Shown here piece after piece: positions 32,081 to 38,974 of a stretch of 64,000 bases of DNA. Location of the stretch: contig NZ_VKAC01000001.1 of the NCBI RefSeq assembly GCF_008041935.1, positions 1 to 64,000 on the forward strand, given 5' to 3'. Each line of letters opens with the position of its first letter. Within the stretch, counting starts at the first letter, position 1. The notes under the pieces were generated by a model. That model was given only the letters and a program-made list of their open reading frames with translations, did not search any database and was not told the origin of the DNA. This stretch comes from Quadrisphaera setariae. GTDB lineage: Bacteria; Actinomycetota; Actinomycetes; Actinomycetales; Quadrisphaeraceae. The translations under genes and the position numbers were made by a program.

Positions 32081-33046
32081 CAGCGAGGCCACCACGTCGG
32101 TGAGCACGCGCTCGGAGTCTGCGTGGGGCACCTGGCAGGTGCCGGCGGCCTCGTGGCCCCCGCCGCCGTGGCGCAGGGCCACCGCGCCGATGTCGGCGGT
32201 GGAGGTCCGGTCCAGGATCGAGCGGCCCATCGCCAGCACGGTGTTCTGCTGGCCGCGGCCCCACATGACGTGCACCGACACCCGCGCGGCAGGGAACAGC
32301 GCGTAGACCAGGAAGCGGTTGCCGGCGTGGATGACGTCCTCGCCGCGCAGGTCCACCACCACGACGTCCTCGTGCAGGGTGCTCACCCGCAGCAGCTGCG
32401 CCGCGAACTGCTCCGCCTGCGCCTCGTACAGCGCCACCCGCTCGGCGACGTCCGGCAGCGCCAGGACCTCCTCCGCGGAGGCGTGCTCGATGCACGAGTC
32501 GATCATCTGCATCATGAGCTCGTAGTTGGAGATGCGGAACTCCCGGAACCGGCCCAGGCCCGTGCGGGAGTCCATGAGGAAGTTCAGCAGCGCCCAGCCG
32601 GTGGGGCGGAGCACCTCCTCCAGGGAGTACTGCGCCGAGTCCGCCTGGTCCACAGCGGTCATGAGCGAGGCCGGCACCTGCGGGAACGCCTCCGCGCCCC
32701 CGAAGTGGTCGAAGACCACGCGCGCCGCCGACGGCGCGTGCTCCACGATGACGTGGGCCGCCGCGCCCGGAGCCGGGGTGCCGTTGCGCAGCGCCTCGCT
32801 GTGGTGGTGGTCGAAGACCGCGTGGGCGCGCGGGTCGTACGGGAGGTTGGTGAGCAGGTCGCGGCCGGTGATCTCCACGGCGCCGTCCTGCACGTCCTTG
32901 GGGTGGACGAACGTGATCTCGTCGATGAGGTCGAGGTGCTTCAGCAGGACGGCGCAGACCAGCCCGTCGAAGTCGGAGCGCGTGACGAGGCGGTGGCGGG
33001 CGACGTGCGGCATGCAGTCGGTGTCGGCACGCGGGGGCCGGACCAT
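32045..33046 (-). CDS. DHH family phosphoesterase
   Basis: A 333-residue protein with the DHH/DHHA1 architecture. RHRLVTRSDFDGLVCAVLL carries the first metal aspartates, AVFDHHHSEALRNG the DHH-type motif (DHHH), SLMTAVDQADSAQYS a further aspartate, and ALRHGGGGHEAAGTCQV is the DHHA1 GGGH signature. Relatives hydrolyse phosphodiesters such as nanoRNA or cyclic dinucleotides; this family is often called exopolyphosphatase-like. The ATG at 33046 has a G-rich site upstream. The stop is inside the convergent EamA gene. Confidence 0.85.
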   Translation of the reverse strand: MVRPPRADTDCMPHVARHRLVTRSDFDGLVCAVLLKHLDLIDEITFVHPKDVQDGAVEITGRDLLTNLPYDPRAHAVFDHHHSEALRNGTPAPGAAAHVIVEHAPSAARVVFDHFGGAEAFPQVPASLMTAVDQADSAQYSLEEVLRPTGWALLNFLMDSRTGLGRFREFRISNYELMMQMIDSCIEHASAEEVLALPDVAERVALYEAQAEQFAAQLLRVSTLHEDVVVVDLRGEDVIHAGNRFLVYALFPAARVSVHVMWGRGQQNTVLAMGRSILDRTSTADIGAVALRHGGGGHEAAGTCQVPHADSERVLTDVVASLSGSRAAVVVPA

Positions 33047-33115
33047 GAGCCCCCGGGTGTCGTCGCCGCAGGAGGCGCATGAGGTCTGCGTGCCCGCGGG
33101 AGCGAAGGGTATGGA

Positions 33116-33403
33116 GTGCGTGTGGCGGACAGGCGGGGGAGCGCCGGGCAGGGACCCGGGTGGTGGGGCCGGGGCGGCCCCTCGTGGAGCGAGCAGCACG
33201 GAGGGCCGCCGGTCCGCAGCGCGCTGACCCTGAGGCTGGCGCTCGCGGTGTTCGGCGTGCTCCTGTGGGGAGGCGCCTCGCTGTGGGTCGCCGTCGCCCG
33301 CGGTCCCGCGTGGCTCCTCTACCTCACGGCCTTCGTGGCGGTCGGCTTCGTCGTCGACCTCGTGGTGGTCGCCCGCCGCAAGCGCCGCGGTGAGCCGGGC
33401 TGA
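33116..33403 (+). CDS. Small hypothetical membrane protein
   Basis: A 95-residue protein. The first 35 residues are Gly/Trp/Arg-rich, followed by two membrane helices (LTLRLALAVFGVLLWGGASLWVAVA and WLLYLTAFVAVGFVVDLVVVA) and a basic end RRKRRGEPG. I do not recognise a family. GTG at 33116 is the first start in frame. It lies divergent from the DHH gene and 34 bases before the DUF1992 gene. Confidence 0.6.
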   Translation: MRVADRRGSAGQGPGWWGRGGPSWSEQHGGPPVRSALTLRLALAVFGVLLWGGASLWVAVARGPAWLLYLTAFVAVGFVVDLVVVARRKRRGEPG

Positions 33404-33437
33404 GGCGTCAAGCCGGGACCGGGGCGACCATGGAGGG

Positions 33438-33950
33438 GTGAGCCAGCGCAAGCCGCCCGGCGTCAGCCGGGAGACCTGGGTGGACCGGCAGGTCCGTGAG
33501 GCGGTCGAGCGCGGCGCCTTCGACGGGCTGTCGGCGGCCGGCAAGCCCCTCGACGACGCCGTCCTCGGCCAGACCGCGGGGGAGTGGGCGGTGGAGTGGG
33601 CCCGCCGCGAGGGCGCCGACATGACCGCCGCGCTGCCCCCGGCGCTGGCCCTGCGCCGCGAGCGCGAGGAGCTGGTGGAGGCCGTCCCCGGCAAGACCAC
33701 CGAGGACGCCGTCCGCGCTGCGGTGGAGCAGTTCAACGAGCGCCTGGACGCCGCCTACCGCCGCCCGCAGGAGGTGCCGCCGGTGGCGCTGGCGTTCGTG
33801 GACCTCGACCGGCAGCTGGCGCGCTGGCGGGAGGCCCACCCGCTGGGTGCGGTCGAGCCGGAGGAGCACCTCGTGGAGGAGCCTGCCGCCCGTCGGCCGT
33901 GGTGGGCCCGCGGCCGCCCGCGCCGCCGTCGTCGTCCTGAGGGTCGCTGA
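33438..33950 (+). CDS. DUF1992 (DnaJ homologue C28-like) protein
   Basis: A 170-residue protein. The DUF1992 core is at the N-terminus (VDRQVREAVERGAFDGLSAAGKPLDD), where FDxLxGxGKPL is the hallmark of bacterial and mitochondrial DNAJC28-type proteins. The centre has LALRREREELVEAVPGKT, and the end is a basic tail (ARGRPRRRRRPEGR). No J domain is present. The function is unknown. The GTG follows GACCAT-GGAGGG, an arrangement identical to that of menG. Confidence 0.85.
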   Translation: MSQRKPPGVSRETWVDRQVREAVERGAFDGLSAAGKPLDDAVLGQTAGEWAVEWARREGADMTAALPPALALRREREELVEAVPGKTTEDAVRAAVEQFNERLDAAYRRPQEVPPVALAFVDLDRQLARWREAHPLGAVEPEEHLVEEPAARRPWWARGRPRRRRRPEGR

Positions 33951-33987
33951 CCAGCCCGTCGGCGCAGCAACGGGCATCATCGAGGGC

Positions 33988-35019
33988 GTGAGCGCCCGGG
34001 TCACCCTGTCCGACGTCGCCGCGCGCGCCGGCGTCTCCCGGGCCACCGCGTCCCTCGTCCTGCGGGGTGAGGGGCGCGTCTCGGGCGCCACGCGCGAGCG
34101 CGTCCACGCCGCCATGGCCGAGCTCGGCTACGTGTACGACCGGGTGGCCGCGGCGATGCGCTCCCAGCACGCGCCGGTGGTGGGCGTGGTGGTCAGCGAC
34201 ATCACCAACCCGTTCTTCGCGCAGGCCCTCGTGGGCGTGCAGGCGGCGCTGCGCGAGGAGGGGTACCTGCCCCTGCTCGCGAACGCCGCCCACGACCTGG
34301 CGCAGCAGGCCGAGCTGCTGGGGCTGCTGCGCGAGCACCGCGTGGCCGGCCTGGTGCTGGCACCGGTGGCGGGCACGCCGGCGTCCCTGGTGGACGAGCT
34401 GCGCGACTGGCGCCTCGAGCACGTGCTGCTCACCCAGCCCGTCGACGGGGCCAGCACGTGGACGGTCGCCCCCGACGACAGGCTCGGGGGCCGGCTGGCC
34501 GCCGAGCACCTGCTCCAGGCCCACGGCTGTCGGCGGCTGCTGCTGGTGGGGGCCTCCCGCGACGTCGCCAGCGCCCGGCTGCGCGAGGCCGGCGTGCACG
34601 ACGCCGTGGCGGGCGTGCCCGGGGCGGAGGTCGTGGGGGCGCTGGGTTGGCTCCAGGAGGACCCGACCGGGCTGCTCCTCGGTCGCGACGCGGTGGCGGG
34701 ACCGCTGTCCCGCGCCGCCGAGGGCCGTGCCCCCGACGGCGCCGTCTGCTTCAGCGACGTCCACGCGACGGGTCTGCTGCGGGCGCTGCGGGAGGCGGGC
34801 CGGGCCGGCGCGCTGCCGGTGACCGGCTACGACGACATCCCCGCGGCCGCGCTGTACGAGCCGCCGCTCACCACCGTCTCCACGCACGGCGAGCAGCTGG
34901 GCCGCACCGCCGCGGAGGGGCTGGTGCGACGGCTGCGGGAGCCGTCCGCCGGCGCGGCTCCGCTGGAGCTCGCGGTGCCACCGCGGCTGGTCGTCCGCCA
35001 GTCGTGCGGATGCGCGTGA
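33988..35019 (+). CDS. LacI family transcriptional regulator
   Basis: A 343-residue repressor. The DNA-binding part is VTLSDVAARAGVSRATASLVLRGEGRVS with the hinge helix RVAAAMRSQHAP. The sugar-binding core follows (VVGVVVSDITNPFFAQALVGVQAALREEGY, ending YEPPLTTVSTHGEQLGRTA). It lies upstream of the GH13 glucosidase in the same direction, with an operator-like palindrome between, so it probably represses that gene in response to an oligosaccharide. The start is the GTG at 33988, 7 bases after CATCAT. Confidence 0.93.
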   Translation: MSARVTLSDVAARAGVSRATASLVLRGEGRVSGATRERVHAAMAELGYVYDRVAAAMRSQHAPVVGVVVSDITNPFFAQALVGVQAALREEGYLPLLANAAHDLAQQAELLGLLREHRVAGLVLAPVAGTPASLVDELRDWRLEHVLLTQPVDGASTWTVAPDDRLGGRLAAEHLLQAHGCRRLLLVGASRDVASARLREAGVHDAVAGVPGAEVVGALGWLQEDPTGLLLGRDAVAGPLSRAAEGRAPDGAVCFSDVHATGLLRALREAGRAGALPVTGYDDIPAAALYEPPLTTVSTHGEQLGRTAAEGLVRRLREPSAGAAPLELAVPPRLVVRQSCGCA

Positions 35020-35029
35020 CACGCGGTGG

Positions 35030-35041
35030 TGGATCGATCTA
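35030..35041. promoter_or_regulatory. LacI operator-like palindrome before the GH13 gene
   Basis: TGGATCGATCTA, with a perfect GATCGATC core, overlaps a possible -10 box TAGCAT at 35040-35045 and lies 80 bases before the GH13 start. It is a good candidate site for the LacI protein just upstream. Confidence 0.45.
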
Positions 35042-35120
35042 GCATCGCTGGCGCACCACCCGGCGTCACCCCAGCCACACCCCCCGGCCCCGCACACCCA
35101 CGTCACTCCCGGAGCACTCC

Positions 35121-36872
35121 GTGACCCTCACGGCCCCCGCCACCGGCGCGCAGCGCGCCGCCTCCCGCCTCGCCACCCCCTGGTGGCGCGAGGCGGTCGT
35201 CTACCAGGTCTACATCCGCTCCTTCGCCGACGGCGACGGTGACGGCACCGGAGACGTCACCGGCCTGCGGGCGCGTCTGCCCCACCTGGCCTCCCTCGGC
35301 GTCGATGCGATCTGGATCAACCCCTGGTACCCCTCGCCCCTGGCCGACTCCGGCTACGACGTGGCCGACTACCGCGCCGTCGAGCCGCTGTTCGGAGACC
35401 TGGAGCAGGCCACCGCGATGATCGCCGAGGCGCACGGCCTCGGGCTGCGCGTCATCCTCGACGTCGTCCCGAACCACCTCTCCGACGAGCACGCGTGGTT
35501 CCAGGCGGCCCTCGCCAGCGCCCCCGGCTCCCCCGAGCGGGCGCGCTTCATCTTCCGCGACGGACGCGGCGAGACCGGCGAGCTGCCCCCCAACGACTGG
35601 ACCAGCCACTTCGGCGGGCCCGCGTGGACGCGCGTGGTGGAGGCCGTCGGTGACGACGCCCACCCGGCCGGGCAGCCCGGCCAGTGGTACCTGCACCTGT
35701 TCAACACCAAGCAGCCCGACGTCGACTGGACCAGCGAGGACGTCCGCGCGGAGTACGACGACGTCCTGCGGTTCTGGTTCGACCGCGGCGTCGACGGGTT
35801 CCGCATCGACGTGGCCCACGGCCTCACCAAGCACGCCGACCTGCCCGACACCGGGGTGCTCGAGAACCCCCACCGACCCTTCGGCGCGGGCGACCACCCC
35901 TTCCTCGACCGCGACGACGTCCACGAGGTGTACCGCCGCTGGCGCGCCATCGCCGACTCCTACGACGACCCGAGGGTCTTCGTGGCCGAGGCGTGGACCG
36001 GCGACCCGGTGCGCCTGGGCCTGTACCTGCGCCCCGACGAGCTGCACACCGCGTTCAACTTCGACTTCCTCGTCTCGGCGTGGCGCGAGCCGGAGCTGCG
36101 CGACGTCATCGACAGGACGCTCGCCGCGCACCGCGCCGTCGGCGCCCCGCCCACCTGGGTGCTGAGCAACCACGACGTCTACCGCGAGGTCTCCCGCTAC
36201 GCCCGCGAGCAGGACCGCCCGCAGCTGGGCGGCGAGGAGGACTTCGCCGGCCGCCCGGCCGACCTCGAGCTGGGCCTGCGCCGCGCCCGCGCGGCCGCGC
36301 TGCTCATGCTGGCGCTGCCCGGTGGCGCGTACGTCTACCAGGGCGCCGAGCTGGGCCTTCCCGAGGTCGAGGACCTGCCCGAGGAGTCCCTGCAGGACCC
36401 GGTGTGGTTCCAGTCCGGCGGCGAGCGCCGCGGTCGCGACGGCTGCCGCGTGCCGCTGCCGTGGTCGGGCGCCGAGGCGCCCTTCGGGTTCAGCGAGCGC
36501 GCCGACGGCGCGGCGCCCACCGGCGCGCCGTGGCTGCCGCAGCCCGCGTCCTTCGCGGGGCTGACCGCGGCCGACCAGGACGGTGACCCGACCTCGACGC
36601 TCGAGCTCTACCGCTCGGCGCTGTCGCTGCGGCGCTCGCTGGAGGCCCTCGGCGACGGTGCGATGGCGTGGGTCGAGAGCGCTGACGGGTCCCTCGACGG
36701 CGTGCTCGCCTTCACCCGCGACCCCGGCTTCGCCTGCTGGGTGAACCTGTCCGAGCGGCCGGTGACCCTGCCGTGCGGCGCCGAGGTGCTGCTGGCCAGC
36801 GACGACCTGGAGGACGCCGCCGACGGCGGCCTCCTGCTGCCCGTCGACACCGCCGTCTGGGTGCGCCGCTGA
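35121..36872 (+). CDS. GH13 alpha-glucosidase/oligo-1,6-glucosidase family enzyme
   Basis: A 583-residue glycoside hydrolase family 13 protein. WWREAVVYQVYIRSFADGDGDGTGD starts the barrel, DVVPNHL (about 114-120) is region I, GFRIDVAHG region II with nucleophile D230, FVAEAW region III with the acid E290, and LSNHD region IV with D352. GDGTGD and the VAHG step favour an alpha-glucosidase acting on short maltose-type or isomalto-type oligosaccharides. There is no signal peptide, so it is cytosolic. GGAG lies 7 bases before the GTG start. The LacI protein upstream probably regulates it. Confidence 0.92.
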   Translation: MTLTAPATGAQRAASRLATPWWREAVVYQVYIRSFADGDGDGTGDVTGLRARLPHLASLGVDAIWINPWYPSPLADSGYDVADYRAVEPLFGDLEQATAMIAEAHGLGLRVILDVVPNHLSDEHAWFQAALASAPGSPERARFIFRDGRGETGELPPNDWTSHFGGPAWTRVVEAVGDDAHPAGQPGQWYLHLFNTKQPDVDWTSEDVRAEYDDVLRFWFDRGVDGFRIDVAHGLTKHADLPDTGVLENPHRPFGAGDHPFLDRDDVHEVYRRWRAIADSYDDPRVFVAEAWTGDPVRLGLYLRPDELHTAFNFDFLVSAWREPELRDVIDRTLAAHRAVGAPPTWVLSNHDVYREVSRYAREQDRPQLGGEEDFAGRPADLELGLRRARAAALLMLALPGGAYVYQGAELGLPEVEDLPEESLQDPVWFQSGGERRGRDGCRVPLPWSGAEAPFGFSERADGAAPTGAPWLPQPASFAGLTAADQDGDPTSTLELYRSALSLRRSLEALGDGAMAWVESADGSLDGVLAFTRDPGFACWVNLSERPVTLPCGAEVLLASDDLEDAADGGLLLPVDTAVWVRR

Positions 36873-36890
36873 CCCACCCCTGCCCCTGAC

Positions 36891-36940
36891 CGTGATCATG
36901 GGCGGTCGGCCACCCGGGTGGCCGACCGCCCATGATCACG
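36891..36940. terminator. 50-base perfect palindrome between convergent genes
   Basis: Arms of 25 bases (starting CGTGATCATGGGCGG) with no spacer and the centre CCCGGG. It lies 18 bases after the GH13 stop and 7 bases from the VOC stop. As RNA it would fold to a very stable hairpin on either strand, suggesting a bidirectional terminator. Confidence 0.8.
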
Positions 36941-36947
36941 AGAGGGG

Positions 36948-37370
36948 TCAGGCGGGGGCGGTCACGCCGTCGGCGTTGACCATCCACGGGGTGCCCCAGC
37001 GGTCCTTGCACTGGCCGAACCACGCGCCCCACGGTGCCTTCGCCAGCGGCACGTCCTCGTGCCCCGTGGCGGCCAGGGCCCGGTACCAGCCCAGGAGCGT
37101 GTCGCCGTCGTCGCCGGTGAGCGCCACCGCGAAGCCCTTGACCTCGTCGAAGGGCATCGAGGTGGGGGTGTCGGAGCCCATGAGCACCATGCCGTTGGGC
37201 AGGTCCAGCTGGCCGTGCATGACCCAGCCGTCCTCCTCGCCGCCCATCGGCATGCCGCCCTCGGTGAAGGTCATCAGCGAGAGCTTCCCGCCCAGGACCG
37301 AGGCGTAGAACTCCATCGCCTCCCGGGCCGTGCCGCGGAAGTTGAGGTACGGGTTGAGCGTGTAGGACAC
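36948..37370 (-). CDS. VOC family protein (PhnB/3-demethylubiquinone-like glyoxalase fold)
   Basis: A 140-residue PhnB-type VOC domain: SYTLNPYLNFRGTAREAMEFYASVLGGKLSLMTF, then GWVMHGQLDLPNGMVLMGSDTP and FGQCKDRWGTPWMVN. Proteins of this group are not phosphonate enzymes as such, and their substrates are mostly unknown. GGAGG lies 5 bases before the GTG start at 37370. It is divergent from the glutamine amidotransferase gene. Confidence 0.88.
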   Translation of the reverse strand: MSYTLNPYLNFRGTAREAMEFYASVLGGKLSLMTFTEGGMPMGGEEDGWVMHGQLDLPNGMVLMGSDTPTSMPFDEVKGFAVALTGDDGDTLLGWYRALAATGHEDVPLAKAPWGAWFGQCKDRWGTPWMVNADGVTAPA

Positions 37371-37479
37371 ATCTGCCTCCAGGTGCGGTGCGTGACGGCT
37401 GACGCCGCCGGACGCACCCCAGACCGTGGACCGCGCCCGGACTCATCGCAAGGCTCACCGTCGGCGCGGGGCGGTCGGG

Positions 37480-37498
37480 CCGTGTCGTTGTCACACGG
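37480..37498. promoter_or_regulatory. Dyad CCGTGT-N7-ACACGG
   Basis: A perfect 6-base inverted repeat with a 7-base spacer lies in the divergent promoter region, 31 bases before the amidotransferase start. TACCGT at 37516-37521 is 7 bases before that start, so the dyad overlaps the expected -35 region. The binding protein is unknown. Confidence 0.4.
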
Positions 37499-37528
37499 AC
37501 GTCACCGGGGGTGCCTACCGTGGTGGGC

Positions 37529-38434
37529 GTGTGCAGGCTCCTCGGTTTCGCCGCCCCTTCTCCGCGCTCCCTGGTGGAGGCGCTCGGCAGCGCCCAGGTG
37601 GCGGCCTTCCGCTCGATGGCCCGCCTCCACGACGACGGCTGGGGCGCGGCCTGGCTCGACGACGACGCCCTGCGCACCCGGCGGAGCCCGCGCGGCGGCT
37701 ACGGGGACCCCGCGCTGGAGCAGCTCACGGACGGCCTGCGCGCGCGAGCGGGGCTGCTGCACCTGCGCCTGGCCAGCTCCGGCATGCCGGTGCAGCCCGA
37801 GAACACGCACCCCTTCGTGGGGCGCGTCGAGGGTCTGGGGGACGTCGCCCTGGCCCACAACGGTGCCGTGAAGCCCGCCGTGCGCCTGGAGGAGCTGCTC
37901 GAGCCGGCGTCGCGGGCGGCGCTCGTCGGCGCCACCGACAGCGAGCGGTACGCGGCGCTCGTGCGCGAGCGCGCCGCCGCCACCGGGGACCTCGCGCAGG
38001 GCGCCGCCGCCGCGGCCGCGCAGCTGGCTCCCCTCTTCCCCTCCTCCAGCCTCAACGCCGTGCTGGTCTCCCCGCGCGAGCTCGTGGTGGTGCACGTCAG
38101 CGCCGGCGCCCGCATCCCCCACGAGGACTTCGACGCGAGCGGTCTCGCCGAGGAGGAGCTGCCCATCGGGCACCGCACCGGCTACTACCAGCTGTGGCGC
38201 CGCCGCGCCGAGGACGGCGCCGTCGTGGTCTCCTCCTCCGGCCTGCGCGTGGACGGCTGGGAGCCGCTCCCCGCCGACGTCGTCCTCCGGGTCGACCTGC
38301 GCACGCTCGAGGAGCAGCTGCTGCCGGTGCCCGTCACCCGCGGTGCGGACGCGTCGGTGGCCCCCGCTGCGCCGACGGTGCTCCCCGGAGCCCGCCACGA
38401 GTCGCCGCACGGCGCTGTTCGCGCCATGGTCTGA
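37529..38434 (+). CDS. Class II glutamine amidotransferase family protein
   Basis: A 301-residue Ntn-hydrolase of the GATase type 2 family. With a start at 37529 the protein begins VCRLLGFAAP, so C2 is exposed as the catalytic N-terminal nucleophile after methionine removal. A start at 37511 would bury the cysteine and is rejected. LHLRLASSGMPVQPENTHPF and ALAHNGAVKP contain the glutamine-site residues. EgtC is a related member, but no ergothioneine genes are nearby, so the acceptor is unknown. Confidence 0.85.
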   Translation: MCRLLGFAAPSPRSLVEALGSAQVAAFRSMARLHDDGWGAAWLDDDALRTRRSPRGGYGDPALEQLTDGLRARAGLLHLRLASSGMPVQPENTHPFVGRVEGLGDVALAHNGAVKPAVRLEELLEPASRAALVGATDSERYAALVRERAAATGDLAQGAAAAAAQLAPLFPSSSLNAVLVSPRELVVVHVSAGARIPHEDFDASGLAEEELPIGHRTGYYQLWRRRAEDGAVVVSSSGLRVDGWEPLPADVVLRVDLRTLEEQLLPVPVTRGADASVAPAAPTVLPGARHESPHGAVRAMV

Positions 38435-38437
38435 GGT

Positions 38438-38740
38438 GTGAGCACCCACGACGACGACGGCGGCACCGGCCAGGTGCAGCCCTCCGCGAACCCGGAGACC
38501 CTCTCGGCCATCGCCGACCGCAGCAACGGCACGGCCCGCGCCACCGGCGCCTCGGTGCCGCCGCCGGTGATGGACCAGCGCGGCGAGGGCAGCGCGGACG
38601 GCACGGCCGCCGGCGACCCGCTGGCCGGTGTGACGATCAGCGCCGAGGACGCCGAGCAGGCGGTCCCGGGGGACACCGGGCCGGAGCACCCCGGTGCCCG
38701 CCCGCACTCGTCCTACGACACCCCGGGCGGTGCCCGGTGA
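38438..38740 (+). CDS. Small acidic hypothetical protein
   Basis: A 100-residue, likely disordered protein rich in Asp, Gly, Ala, Pro and Ser (MSTHDDDGGTGQVQPSANPE at the start, GVTISAEDAEQAVPGDTGPE near the end). No family is recognised. The GTG start is 1 base after the amidotransferase stop region, and its own stop overlaps the next small gene, so all three are probably co-transcribed. Confidence 0.55.
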   Translation: MSTHDDDGGTGQVQPSANPETLSAIADRSNGTARATGASVPPPVMDQRGEGSADGTAAGDPLAGVTISAEDAEQAVPGDTGPEHPGARPHSSYDTPGGAR

Positions 38741-38886
38741 GCGAGCAGCCCGGGGCGGACCTGCCGGGCGCCCCCGACCACGAGCTCGAGGTCCTCGAGG
38801 ACGACGAGACGGTCCCGCCGCGCCCCGAGGAGGAGCTCGCGGACGCGCTGCGCGCCGAGCCGTCGGACCCCGCCGACCCCCGCTGA
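38737..38886 (+). CDS. Small acidic hypothetical protein
   Basis: A 49-residue reading frame, too short for automatic calls. Its GTG overlaps the preceding stop (GTGA). It is highly acidic: VSEQPGADLPGAPDHELEVL, then EDDETVPPRPEEELADALRAE. The overlap and the strong terminator 29 bases downstream support its being the operon's last gene. No function can be assigned. Confidence 0.45.
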   Translation: MSEQPGADLPGAPDHELEVLEDDETVPPRPEEELADALRAEPSDPADPR

Positions 38887-38915
38887 CCCGCCTCCGGCTC
38901 GACACGACCCGGAAC

Positions 38916-38960
38916 GCGCAGGAGGCCCGCACCCCCGACGGGGGTGCGGGCCTCCTGCGC
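38916..38960. terminator. Convergent terminator hairpin
   Basis: A perfect 21-base-pair stem (GCGCAGGAGGCCCGCACCCC... with its complement) and a GAC loop lie between the small gene and the convergent MFS gene. Confidence 0.85.
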
Positions 38961-38974
38961 TGCGCCCCCGGGGG

